This document shows, one piece after another, positions 56,701 through 63,330 of a stretch of DNA of 64,000 bases. Under the pieces are notes generated by a model. The model worked only from the letters and a program-made list of their open reading frames with translations. It had not been told where the DNA came from and ran no database searches. Positions within the stretch are counted from its first letter, which is position 1; every line of letters starts with the position of its first letter. The stretch lies in the NCBI RefSeq assembly GCF_964199755.1, contig NC_133897.1:118429579-118493578 (forward strand). Reading direction: 5' to 3'. The translations under genes and the position numbers were made by a program. The DNA comes from Larus michahellis (lineage: Eukaryota > Chordata > Aves > Charadriiformes > Laridae).

Positions 56701-59700
56701 ATATCTCCAGAGATGGAGATTCACCGGTTGCTGTGGACACACATCATCTAAATCATAACATCTTGCAAAATAAAAAAAGATATGGCACATTCCATACCAC
56801 AGAATGGATCCACCTAAGCAGAGTACAGTATGCTGGATAACTCTACTGAGTCGCCATCATGCTCAGTTCAAGCAGATGATTTTTGTCTACACAGGACCTT
56901 TTAATTTGGAGTTTGATTATTATATCAATCCTGTACTGCAATGGCTGCTTTTGCTGAGGGGGGTGAGTGATTCCCATTTATGGGACACACTTAGAGAAAA
57001 AGGCAGATCACATTTGTGGGCTTCGCTGCACTGAGGTTTTGGGAAAGCACGTGTCAATGATCTTAACTAACATTACCAAGGTTTTTCTTATAATACTATA
57101 AAATAATCCAGGGAAGAGATGTGAACAGATGGGTTTTAATTTAAGGATAAGTTATCCTTATAGTTTTCACTAATGGCTATGCTTTTTTGATTGTCTTACC
57201 AAGGTTGAATTGAATCCACTTCGTATTAGTAACCAGTTGAAGTGTGTGTCATTGAACATTCATTAGCCTAAACCACAAGATCTGCCCTACAACTGTGAAG
57301 CAGAACAAATACACAGGCATACACACTGACTTCTATTTTAGCAAGTTAGTAACTTCCACAACCAACAATGTTGTAACCCAGCTACAGAAAGCAAGTATTC
57401 AGCAGATACTGAAAAACCCACCGTACCTTGAACACAAGTTTATCTCCACCCAGCCCAGCTTCCAGCAGACATGAAGCAGAAGTCCACCCACTAATGTCTG
57501 CCACCTAAAATAGAAACAAAACAGCACCTCTGAATTGTTTGTCCTTTTTAACCATGTGGACCATGACCTTAGAATCCACAGAATTTCTCACAGCTTACCC
57601 GTGACTCTAGTTATCTACTGTTTCTCCAGGTTACCAAGGATGCCACTATTCCCCTTTAAATATAGCATTTTTGTGAGTCTTCATTTCCTCCAAATTTTCT
57701 AATACTCTAGTTCTTCCAGCTCCTGTTTCAAATGTTTTGTAAATTACCGTCTACTACAATTACCTTAGTCATGTTACTTAATCCCCATTGTATTATCTCT
57801 TCCCACACAAGGTTTACAATAATAATAGAGATGTTACAGCTGTGATGATCTGAAGACGCAAGTGAGGCAAGGTTTGTGACAAGGGGTGAATATCTTCATA
57901 CATAAACTGTTATTTTTAGAACAAATAAACGTGATTTCTGGATTTAAAAACTCACCTCAGCTGAAGTAATAAGCCCCCAGGATGATGTGTGTAGTCCTAG
58001 TTGTTTCAGACATTAGCTCTATGACTTCCCGTGGTTATTCATGCTGAGCTTAGATTACAAACTCCCTCGAATTCAGACTCCTTTACCCCCCCCCACCCTT
58101 CCCACATCTTGTGTAGCAAGCACCAAGTTAAGTGCCATCAACAATAACATCGTTATGCTGCATGAGCCTCTGATTCAGAGCCTCTAGAGAAAACATCTTT
58201 ACAGCCAGATAACCTCGCATATAAAGCACAATACTGCGGTTTTCTCATTGAAAAGGTATATAACAATTACATATATTCTGCATTGACTTATCTATCTAAT
58301 GACTTACCCTACTATAAAGGTCTTCCTTAGTCTATTATGGAAATAGTATGCGAGACCATAGAAATGCTTGCAGATAACTTAAAATTAGTAGTGATGCACA
58401 CTGATTTTTTTAAGCTTTAAAATAAGTTACTAGCTTCCTTCTTCCTTAAGCTAGTGGTTTTCAGAGACGTGTTTGGATGAAACTCCTTGAACATCTAGCA
58501 GAATTCAGAGAGAGAAACTGTACTACAGTGTTAAATCACATTAACATCTGTAACAGGTATAGAGGTGATTTTATTTATTATTCCCATTCATTGCAATGCA
58601 TTTAAGCAGTTATTTAAAATCTCTCCCACACATACACAAATAAACAAGTATTCACTTTATGTAGTATTAAATACAGTTGGACAGTGTCAGAAAAGAGCAA
58701 GTTCACTGTCTACATGGGTATGATGAATACTCAATGCCACTATCACAGCTCATTTCACTTTTTTTAAGTGAGGAGCGTATGAGAGATTAAAAGCCAGGTA
58801 TCCATGATGTTTGCTGCAGGCTTGACCGTGCTGTGTTCCAAGCCAGTGATGAATTGCCATCAACTTTATTGTGAAGAATTTCCTCTTGTCTCAGGTTTTA
58901 AGGACAGAAGTTGAAGTTAGTTAACAGTTCCCAACAAACGATAACAGCACCAACTGAGAATAACACTCTTTTCCTCCTTTGCTCATCCATCATAGCTCTA
59001 AATGAAAGTGCATCTGAACCACTTCGGAATTTTCAAGAAAAGGTCACCTTTAAAAGACAGAACTTATGGAAAAATATTAAGATGCCGAGATGCATTTCCA
59101 AATCATAGAAAAAGGAAATAACTGTGATAACACAGATACCATAAGGCAGTTGCTTGACACTGAGATATGCTTTTTTACTATTGATTTACCACACTTTTAT
59201 TTTACATACATTACCCAAAACCCTTTCCCCATATGATAAAATTCTTGTCCAAGAGACAATCTGTGTGTGTGTGAGTCAGAACCGAAGAAAGCATTTGTTG
59301 CATATTTAATAGAGCTGAGGACACTCAAAGAAAATAGAGATTCCCAAGGCAATTAGTTGATTGCAGGCCTGCGGCTGCACAGCATGGCTTATATTTTTGT
59401 CTGATGTGCAGCAGTAAAGCAGTTAAAGATATCCAGTGTCTGCAGACTTTACTATTCTCTCAAAAGAACAAATGGGGGAAATCTTGACTTTAAGGGGCCA
59501 GCTTTTCACTAAATGTCTCACAAATTATTAACAGCACTGATGGTATATATGGATATTTGACAAAACATTGTTTCTCATTACAATCATTAAGATATTATAG
59601 TGACTTGTGATGCAGAGTTACAACAATGGCTAAGCATGAAAATAAGCAACATGGTATGCCTAAACATGGGTTTAAGGTTGGTTTTCATTAGCATAGCAAA

Positions 59701-62516
59701 AGAATACACCACAACTGCACATTATCCATGAGTGCCATTTCCAAAGAAGACAGTCTGTACTATAATTGCTACTTTTCTATGATGAAGCATAAGACTTTCA
59801 GGAAAATGAGAAATGATGGAGTCTGTATATCTTAATTACATCATCATCATGATGTTTAAAAATTAACCAAGACACATTAATGAATGCTTTACTAAGGCTT
59901 CATGAAGTATGTTCTCTAGACAGCAAAAGCCAGTAATGACAAGAGGTACTAAAGTTAGCTTCAGCATGGAACTGCAAGACATTTACTGATTTAAGTAATT
60001 TTTCAAACAGTTGTATTCTTAAAACAGTACTTACCCTTGAAAAAGGGTAGGGTAGGTAAATTTCAGGACAGACAGGACATACTGGAAAACAAATACCAAA
60101 TTAATGGACATCAAACACCTACAGCATTCCAACATTAACAAGCAATCGTGAGAGAAACAAAACACAAAAAGTTTCTAACAAAGTAAAGAAAAATAAAAAG
60201 ACAAAAAAAAGTTTTCAGTAATTTCTCTTCCCAAGTCAGAACTGATGGATGCTGCCCCAGTCACTGTGGAAGGTAGCAGACACTAAAGTACATGAGGTGT
60301 GGAGTGGACACACTGAACAATGGAGAGAAGGCTACCTTCTCAATTGCTCTTTCACTTTCTGAGCACACTCCATGCATCACACTAAATGGGAAAAGGATTA
60401 ACAGGAACTAAAAGACATAAGCACTTGTCATTTAAAATCATATCATATCACAGAGGCAATCTTTAGCAGAGTCAAGACCAATAATCTCAACCTAATTGTC
60501 TCCTGATGATTAATTCGTCTTACAGACCTAACATTCTGTTCACACACTGTTTTGGGTAAAATATTAAGCAGTCCGTAAAGCCTTTTGTAGGTTTAATACA
60601 TGGGAGATAAAAGGAAAGCCTCTGTGTCATTGCTTTAGTATGCTTTGTCAGGGTCTGCATGTATGGATGCTCATGTCTTTTCACACTATATACGTATATA
60701 AGCAAATATGAGCCAGAAATACATATGCTTTTTTTGATGTGTATATCAGGATCTAACAACGTCCCCGAATGAAGCATATAAATACTATTTCTGCAAAGGA
60801 GAAGAATGACTGAAGGTTCCTCAGAGGCAAGGAAAGGTACCTGCCATTCCTTCCAAGTTGTCAATGGCAAAAGGAGAAACTGAAAGCTTTCACGAGAGAG
60901 GAAACTGTGCTGAGCACATTGCAAGGTCCAGATTTAGGTGTGGGGGGGTGTTGCTAAGAAGCATCAATACACAGAGACAAAAAGAAGCTGGCATCATGAC
61001 AAAGCATGTTGATTCACAAAGGGTCGTGTCATACATACATTTGTCTGAACCACCACATGGGTTTTAAATCAGGACAATATACCTGCAGGTGTCCATACCC
61101 CCAACTTGCATTTACATACCACCTGCAACAACTAAAAGGCCTATACTCTGGTTATTTATACACTAAAAACTACATTCAGGTTTGCAAATGGAGGCCCTAT
61201 GTCAAAGTCCTTCCAACTTCCTCTCCAGTATAGTTAAGCACTTTTTCCAATACTTGACGCAATCTGGCAGCTCTCCTAGCCCCTTTCTGTTTAACTAATC
61301 ACTGCTCCCAGCAGCCTGTCAAATAAAGTGTATTATCTCTCCCTACAAACTTTGCTTCACATCTCGACTTCAGTCTACTTCTGAGCATTCTTAACGGCAA
61401 CTGTACCTTGGAGCCAGTGGCCAATGCTAGAAGAGATTCCATTTTCACCTCCAAAATGCTGCTTTACTCTTACTCTCCCTCTGGAAATCCCTACTGCCCT
61501 AGTTGCTTCAAAAACATCTTTTCTTTCAGAGATCTGCACCAGAAACACAGACACACTCTCTAATAAATAGGACACCGAGTAGTTACTCTAGTTCCTCCTC
61601 GAGGGTGAACAAGCTACTTCAAACTGTGTTTAAACTATACAATTTTATTCACAACATAGACATTTTCAGCCTACTTATCCTTCTGCATAGATATTTCAGC
61701 ATTATCAACAGGCAATTAAGCTGCACAGTGGAAAACAGACTTCTCGTCCTTAATTTGCCGGTTAATCAAACTGCCAAAGGGTCTGTGGAAGATAATATTT
61801 GTTTCACCAGTGCTTTGAATATTTCAGATTTTTCCCTTGGATACTTGGTATTATTGCTCCAGTTCACTGATCTTTTGGAAACGTCTGTGCGTTCAGTGGT
61901 TGCTAGATACTCAATAATCAAATACATTCAGCATCTCTGATGCTTTCAAAGTGGCGTAATTTCTGGCTCTACAACTAACATTTTATTCGTTTGAATAATA
62001 ATGATGTCACCCCTTTAATGTCTTAAATATGCCATTATTGAAACACACACGTCATGGGAAGGCGAAGACATGGCACGCTGAGAGACGCCAGACCGGCGGG
62101 AGAAGACAGCGATCTCCTCAGTGAGGAGGGCACAGGGGGACGGGCACCGGCGTGATTTTGGGCTGAAATACTTGCGTTTTTTTTTCCACTGGTGGGGTAG
62201 CCCGGGAGGGGCTGACGCGCCGGCTATCCCTGAGCAGGCCAGGGCAAGGGGAGGCCACCGTCCCTCCTCCTCCTCCTCCTCCTCCTCCTCCTCCTCCTGC
62301 TGGGTGCCTGCACGCACCTCGCCCCCTCAGGCGCGTCCCCCCCCCCCCGGCTCCTGCTACGGCGCATCAACCGCCCAACGCCCCCCCCCCGCCTCCTCCG
62401 CCTCTCCCACTGCGGGGCTGGGGTGGCCCCGCGGCCGCCCTCACCTTGTTGGTGAAGCAGGAGGCCAGGTAGAAGAGGCAGAAGGCGAGGCCGCCCGCCG
62501 GCCTCTTCAGATACAT
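8672..62516 (-). CDS. TMEM241: TMEM241, nucleotide-sugar-transporter-like membrane protein (14 coding exons, C-terminal exon not found)
   Basis: Fourteen minus-strand exons, each with AG/GT borders and compatible phases, join into 830 nt (276 codons + 2 nt) without a stop. The product matches my memory of human TMEM241 in order: 'ASCFTNK' + '[16 protein letters not shown]' + '[11 protein letters not shown]' + '[17 protein letters not shown]' + 'IPVFLTVHN' + 'FDPNGY' + 'QQYINYVFS' + '[10 protein letters not shown]' + '[12 protein letters not shown]'. The family is the multi-pass SLC35/drug-metabolite-transporter type. The mammalian protein has been reported as a Golgi UDP-GlcNAc transporter that supports mannose-6-phosphate tagging; that role is from memory, not visible here. 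Hydrophobic segments occur in nearly every exon. The start at 62516 is chosen because it gives the family N-terminus. About 20 C-terminal residues are lacking. Its expected neighbour in mammals, head-to-head RIOK3, is not seen in the 1.3 kb to the right. Confidence 0.93.
9700..10264 (+). mobile_element. Old CR1-like relic, plus orientation
   Basis: Degraded sequence: 'GAGTTCAGAGAACAGTGACAG' region (9714 on), 'GTAGTGATTTACAAATACTT' (9807 on), and a CR1-like end 'GATGATCTCTAGAGGTCCC' followed by TTCCATTCTGT (10235-10264). Order and spacing fit a CR1 3' half, but the middle is diverged and the outer limits are uncertain. Confidence 0.6.
10604..10937 (-). mobile_element. CR1 LINE 3' fragment, minus orientation
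   Basis: By eye this is nearly identical to 268-570, including the same 'CATCTCGTCCAACCCCCC' block, and it belongs to the same subfamily. It is shorter, breaking off after 'CTTTAAGTATTTATAAG' at 10937. The frame stays open over 10654-10965. It lies in intron 13 of TMEM241. Confidence 0.94.
17705..17738. repeat. 17-bp tandem duplication with paired RFX-like half-sites
   Basis: GGCACCATGGCAACAGT is followed immediately by GGCACCATGGCAACGGT, one mismatch. Each copy contains CCATGGCAAC, the right half of the RFX X-box consensus. It lies in intron 13. Confidence 0.85.
20397..20512 (+). other. Possible orphan exon, antisense to TMEM241
   Basis: A 116-bp stretch is bounded by a strong acceptor (pyrimidine tract ending TGTCATTTCAG) and a consensus donor (AAT/GTGAGT). 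It is open in its first frame throughout, beginning [11 protein letters not shown] and ending [10 protein letters not shown] recognise no family and found no partner exon. It could be a lncRNA or alternative exon, or chance. Confidence 0.25.
22776..22796. repeat. (ATT)n microsatellite
   Basis: Seven TAT/ATT units without interruption in intron 13. Confidence 0.9.
29500..30625 (-). mobile_element. Old CR1 LINE, about 1.1 kb, minus orientation
   Basis: Typical CR1 landmarks in minus orientation: 'CTCCCTGGGCAACCTGTGCC' (29597), 'AGCCCTCTGCTGAACTC' (29890), 'CTGCAGCCTGTCCAGGTCCC' (30256), and 'GGATGTTAAACAGG' followed by TGGGTCCCAGGACAGACCCC (30342). It has many substitutions and no long open frame. 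It carries an internal 32-bp tandem duplication. It lies in intron 13. Confidence 0.9.
30400..30463. repeat. 32-bp perfect tandem duplication
   Basis: The unit beginning CCTCCAGTTAGAGTAGGAAT occurs at 30400-30431 and again, without a mismatch, at 30432-30463, inside an old CR1. Identical copies within a diverged host element indicate a recent duplication. Confidence 0.95.
31015..31108 (-). CDS. TMEM241: TMEM241 coding exon 13
   Basis: 94 nt, the longest exon. It completes Ser, then [15 protein letters not shown] and [16 protein letters not shown], ending in phase 0. It matches recalled human GFFLMFSTVKLK and GQCAAWIFFAK. Acceptor is cccttgcag, donor GTAAGA. The frame stays open past the donor to a stop at about 30868. 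Confidence 0.95.
31109..33880 (-). other. TMEM241 intron 12
   Basis: 2.8 kb of unique AT-rich sequence. No repeat family, RNA gene or convincing open frame was seen. Confidence 0.85.
33881..33950 (-). CDS. TMEM241: TMEM241 coding exon 12
   Basis: 70 nt. It completes Gly, then [16 protein letters not shown] and HSSCCA plus AG of a Ser codon. It matches recalled human [23 protein letters not shown]. Acceptor is tccctcag, donor GTAACC. Confidence 0.94.
33951..35215 (-). other. TMEM241 intron 11
   Basis: 1.3 kb. It contains a 154-codon plus-strand frame (34191-34655) with no recognisable domain, probably fortuitous, and otherwise nothing notable. Confidence 0.85.
35216..35250 (-). CDS. TMEM241: TMEM241 coding exon 11
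   Basis: 35 nt. It completes Ser, reads [11 protein letters not shown] and starts a Gly codon. It matches recalled human VVLLAFASHPTG. Acceptor is tattttag after a T-rich tract, donor GTAAAG. It is separated from exon 10 by a 7.2-kb intron. Confidence 0.92.
35410..36055 (-). mobile_element. Ancient CR1 relic, minus orientation
   Basis: Diverged CR1 3' half: 'GGAATCTCCAGGGTCACCTC' (35420), 'GGAGATTCCACACCTCTCAG' (35540), 'CCAATGTCTGTAGCCCTCTG' (35797), and 'CCCCCAAGTCCTTTTCAACAG' in part (36020). No open frame. It lies in intron 10, starting 160 bp from exon 11. Confidence 0.8.
37480..37493. repeat. Poly-C run
   Basis: Fourteen consecutive C, followed by TCCTCCCC and CACACACGCG. It is a length-unstable homopolymer in intron 10. 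Confidence 0.95.
39425..39640 (+). mobile_element. CR1 LINE 3' end, plus orientation
   Basis: A short 3' end with 'AGGAAAAATTTCTTCACC', 'GAACAGGCTGCCCAGGGAAG', 'TTTTCCAACCTAAACGATTC' and a terminal TATGATTCTA at 39628-39638. The wording of the last part ('GTGGACTTGGCAGTGTTAGG') differs from the other copies here, so it belongs to another CR1 subfamily. It lies in intron 10. Confidence 0.92.
40515..40576. repeat. Imperfect tandem ACATACATATATAGATAA repeat
   Basis: The ACATACATATATAGATAA motif occurs twice about 28 bp apart, embedded in TATA/CATA-rich sequence that continues as ACATATAGATAT. In intron 10. Confidence 0.75.
41889..41909. repeat. Poly-T tract
   Basis: About 20 consecutive T followed by AATAAAAAAATG in intron 10. 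It reads as poly-A on the gene strand. No adjoining LINE or retrogene body was recognised. Confidence 0.85.
42461..42496 (-). CDS. TMEM241: TMEM241 coding exon 10
   Basis: 36 nt, phase 2 to phase 2. It completes Ser, reads [11 protein letters not shown] and starts the next Ser codon. It matches recalled human DIDQQYLNYIFS. Acceptor has a long pyrimidine tract ending ctcccag; donor is GTAAAA. Symmetric, so skippable in frame. Confidence 0.93.
42497..43493 (-). other. TMEM241 intron 9
   Basis: 1 kb, with the 150-bp AT-rich palindromic tract at 42575-42725 close to the acceptor of exon 10. Nothing else seen. Confidence 0.85.
42575..42725. repeat. AT-rich low-complexity tract
   Basis: Dense TAATATTA, TATATTAATATTA and TATAATATTAT words form overlapping imperfect palindromes for about 150 bp. 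It begins about 80 bp upstream (sense direction) of exon 10, just beyond its acceptor region. Confidence 0.8.
43494..43539 (-). CDS. TMEM241: TMEM241 coding exon 9
   Basis: 46 nt. It completes Gly-162, then [14 protein letters not shown] plus AG of a Ser codon. This corresponds to recalled human AYKILQKSQKPSAL, a cytosolic or luminal loop. Acceptor is aattacag, donor GTAATG. Confidence 0.9.
43540..45564 (-). other. TMEM241 intron 8
   Basis: 2 kb of AT-rich unique sequence. A (GT)7 microsatellite lies at 43815. No other element recognised. Confidence 0.85.
43815..43828. repeat. (GT)7 microsatellite
   Basis: Seven GT units, followed by a second short GTGTGT at about 43834-43840. In intron 9, about 275 bp from exon 9? 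It lies on the other side of exon 9, in intron 8. Confidence 0.85.
45565..45613 (-). CDS. TMEM241: TMEM241 coding exon 8
   Basis: 49 nt encoding [16 protein letters not shown] plus the first base of a Gly codon. It matches recalled human FDPDGYFWALIHLLCVG. Acceptor is tattgcag, donor GTAAGT. Confidence 0.95.
45614..46795 (-). other. TMEM241 intron 7
   Basis: 1.2 kb. A 178-codon minus-strand frame (45670-46206) fills much of it and ends 57 bp before the acceptor of exon 8. It has no known domain and no splice link into exon 8, since it stops first. Confidence 0.85.
46796..46847 (-). CDS. TMEM241: TMEM241 coding exon 7
   Basis: 52 nt. It completes Ser-128, then [17 protein letters not shown], a hydrophobic membrane helix. 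Acceptor is ctccacag, donor GTGAGC. Together exons 6 and 7 make 78 nt with phase 0 on both outer borders. Confidence 0.93.
46848..48280 (-). other. TMEM241 intron 6
   Basis: 1.4 kb of unique AT-rich sequence between the 26-nt exon 6 and exon 7. Nothing else seen. Confidence 0.85.
48281..48306 (-). CDS. TMEM241: TMEM241 coding exon 6 (26-nt microexon)
   Basis: 26 nt only, encoding QTSHLKVC plus AG of a split Ser codon. Acceptor tttttcacag and donor GTAAGC are both strong. Residue alignment to recalled human KTSPAKICS and exact phase joining to exons 5 and 7 support it. It is below the length most gene finders accept and is easily missed. Confidence 0.88.
48307..49717 (-). other. TMEM241 intron 5
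   Basis: 1.4 kb of unique sequence. No repeat or exon-like segment recognised. Confidence 0.85.
49718..49795 (-). CDS. TMEM241: TMEM241 coding exon 5
   Basis: 78 nt, phase 0 to phase 0, residues 94-119: [15 protein letters not shown] then [11 protein letters not shown]. Human has Ala where Pro-94 is here (recalled). Acceptor is aatggcag, donor GTAATC, a weaker donor than its neighbours. The symmetric length means skipping would keep the frame. Confidence 0.93.
49796..52957 (-). other. TMEM241 intron 4
   Basis: 3.2 kb of unique AT-rich sequence. The stretch 51190-52330 is somewhat GC-richer with short open frames on both strands, but no family was recognised. Confidence 0.85.
52958..53039 (-). 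CDS. TMEM241: TMEM241 coding exon 4
   Basis: 82 nt. It completes an Arg codon and reads [13 protein letters not shown] then [14 protein letters not shown], covering a membrane helix and the conserved [10 protein letters not shown] loop typical of this protein. Acceptor is ttttcacag, donor GTAAGA. It ends in phase 0 at Leu-93. Confidence 0.95.
55600..55697 (+). repeat. G/T-rich tract with telomere-like G runs
   Basis: G runs of 6, 4, 4 and 3 at 55617-55622, 55627-55630, 55637-55640 and 55648-55650 are separated by 4-7 T, followed by (TTTG)n and TTGGTTGGG. The plus strand satisfies a quadruplex pattern with loops of at most 7. The complementary C/A strand is the TMEM241 sense strand (intron 3). 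Confidence 0.9.
56610..56735 (-). mobile_element. Old CR1 fragment, minus orientation
   Basis: Matches the CR1 3' UTR in minus orientation: 'CATCTAGTCCAATCTCCCCC' (56631) and 'ATATCTCCAGAGATGGAGAT' (56701). About 125 bp, diverged at both ends. It lies in intron 3. Confidence 0.8.
57427..57504 (-). CDS. TMEM241: TMEM241 coding exon 3
   Basis: 78 nt, phase 2 in and phase 2 out. It completes Gly-40 and reads [13 protein letters not shown] then [12 protein letters not shown]. The first half is a hydrophobic membrane segment. Acceptor is attttag, donor GTACGG. Being a multiple of three with equal phases, it can be skipped without a frameshift. Confidence 0.94.
57505..60034 (-). other. TMEM241 intron 2
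   Basis: 2.5 kb of AT-rich unique sequence. A run of nine C lies at about 58087. No repeat family recognised. Confidence 0.85.
60035..60081 (-). CDS. TMEM241: TMEM241 coding exon 2
   Basis: 47 nt encoding [15 protein letters not shown] plus two bases of a split Gly codon. Acceptor is tttccag, donor GTAAGT (consensus). The peptide appears identical to the human segment as I recall it, so this is the best-conserved part of the gene. Confidence 0.95.
62264..62298. repeat. (TCC)n microsatellite, (GGA)n on the gene strand
   Basis: About 35 bp of uninterrupted TCC units lie in intron 1, 147 bp inside the donor of exon 1. Pure pyrimidine on one strand and purine on the other. It produces artefactual poly-Ser and poly-Glu/Arg reading frames. 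Confidence 0.95.
62337..62390. repeat. Two poly-C runs (poly-G on the gene strand)
   Basis: Runs of 12 C (62337-62348) and 10 C (62381-62390) lie at the start of TMEM241 intron 1, as G runs on the transcribed RNA. Together with nearby short G tracts they could form RNA or DNA quadruplexes. Confidence 0.85.
62445..62516 (-). CDS. TMEM241: TMEM241 coding exon 1
   Basis: Codons 1-24, beginning [10 protein letters not shown] and ending ASCFTNK, followed by a GTGAGG donor. The ATG context is weak (C at -3, T at +4). Residues about 8-20 start the first membrane segment. It lies inside the CpG island. An upstream ATG 48 nt away is in the same frame but is closed by a TGA two codons before this start. 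Confidence 0.92.
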
Positions 62517-62519
62517 CTG

Positions 62520-62564
62520 TCACCGCCGCCTCCCGCCTGCGCGGGCCCGGCCGGCCGCCGCCAT
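62520..62564 (-). promoter_or_regulatory. Upstream ORF in the TMEM241 5' leader
   Basis: A 14-codon ORF reads MAAAGRARAGGRRR and stops at TGA, three bases before the main ATG. Its start context GCCATGGCGGC is strong (G at -3, G at +4), and its core ATGGCGGC matches the TISU/YY1-type element found at short-leader promoters. It is in the same frame as the main ORF. Whether it is transcribed depends on the start site, which cannot be seen here. Confidence 0.6.
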
Positions 62565-62592
62565 GGCAGCGAGACGTGGCGCCGCGGCCGCG

Positions 62593-62597
62593 CCAAT
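62593..62597 (+). promoter_or_regulatory. CCAAT box
   Basis: CCAAT in GCGCCAATGGG lies 77 bp upstream of the TMEM241 ATG. NF-Y sites work in either orientation, so it could serve this promoter. Inference from position and motif only. Confidence 0.45.
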
Positions 62598-62679
62598 GGG
62601 CACCGGGCCCCGCCGCCGGGCGCCGCCTCCTTAAAGGGCCGTGACAGGGCCGTCACCGGGGGGCGACAAGCCGGGAATG

Positions 62680-63330
62680 GAGCCGGCAACGTGGGCTCGC
62701 AGCCCAGAAAGGCAACCGCGTCCTGGGCTGCATCAGAAGAAGCGTGGCCAGCAGGTCAAGGGAGGTGATTCTGCTCCGGTCTGGTGAGACCCCACCTGGA
62801 GTGCTGCATCCAGCTGTGGAGCCCTCAGCACAGGAAGGACATGGACCTGTTGGAGCGGGTCCAGAGGAGGGACACAAAAATGATCAGAGGGCTGGAGCCC
62901 TGCTCCTATGAGGAAAGGCTGAGAGAGTTGGGGTTGTTCAGCCTGGAGAAGAGAAGGCTCCAGGGAGACCTTAGAGCAGCCTTCCAGCACCTGAAGGGGG
63001 CCTACAGGAAAGATGGGGACAGACTTTTTAGCAGGGCCTGTTGCGACAGGACAAGGGGTAATGGCTTTAAACTAAAAGAGGGTAGATTCAGACTAGATAG
63101 GAGGAAGAAATTTTTTACTCTGAGGGTGGTGAAACACTGGAACAGGTTGCCCAGGATGGTGGCAGATGCCCCATCCCTGGAAACATTCAAGGTCAGGTTA
63201 GACAGGGCTCTGAGCAACCTGATCTAGTTGAAGATGTCCCTGCTCACTGCAGGGGATTTTGGACTAGATGACCTTTAAAGGTCCCTTCCAACCCAAACCA
63301 TTCTATGATTCTGTGATTCTGTGATTCATC
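62680..63330 (+). mobile_element. CR1 LINE, 5'-truncated, plus orientation
   Basis: This is the 3' part of a CR1 non-LTR retrotransposon. It starts near 'GTGGGCTCGCAGCCC', reads through the C-terminus of the reverse-transcriptase ORF (for example RTRGNGFKLKEGRFRL and KHWNRLPRM), has a stop at about 63225, then the 3' UTR with GGTCCCTTCCAACCC and terminal GATTCTGT octamers at 63300-63326. A 147-codon frame (62784-63227) is still open, so it is fairly young. It sits at the upstream edge of the TMEM241 CpG island. The 5' boundary is approximate and no target-site duplication was confirmed. Confidence 0.93.

Larger units (their letters stand above)
53040..57426 (-). other. TMEM241 intron 3
   Basis: 4.4 kb. 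It contains the G/T tract at 55600-55697 and the short CR1 relic at 56610-56735, otherwise unique sequence. Confidence 0.85.
60082..62444 (-). other. TMEM241 intron 1
   Basis: 2.4 kb. The first 400 bp (62050-62444) are CpG-rich with G runs and the (GGA)n tract. The remainder is AT-rich and unique, with a 145-codon plus-strand frame (61503-61940) lacking any known domain. Confidence 0.85.
62050..62720. promoter_or_regulatory. CpG-island promoter of TMEM241
   Basis: A sharp rise in G+C and CpG surrounds exon 1, against an AT-rich background on the left. It includes a CCAAT box at 62593-62597 (plus-strand orientation), CG-rich blocks at 62530-62625, and a TTTAAGG motif (minus strand) at about 62631-62637. 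No classical TATA box is seen, consistent with a housekeeping promoter. The exact start site is unknown. Confidence 0.85.

Noticed and set aside
62121-62768. 215-codon plus-strand frame over the CpG island
   Set aside because: It is a by-product of G+C richness and the TCC repeat (poly-Ser), lies antisense to exon 1 and has no domain.
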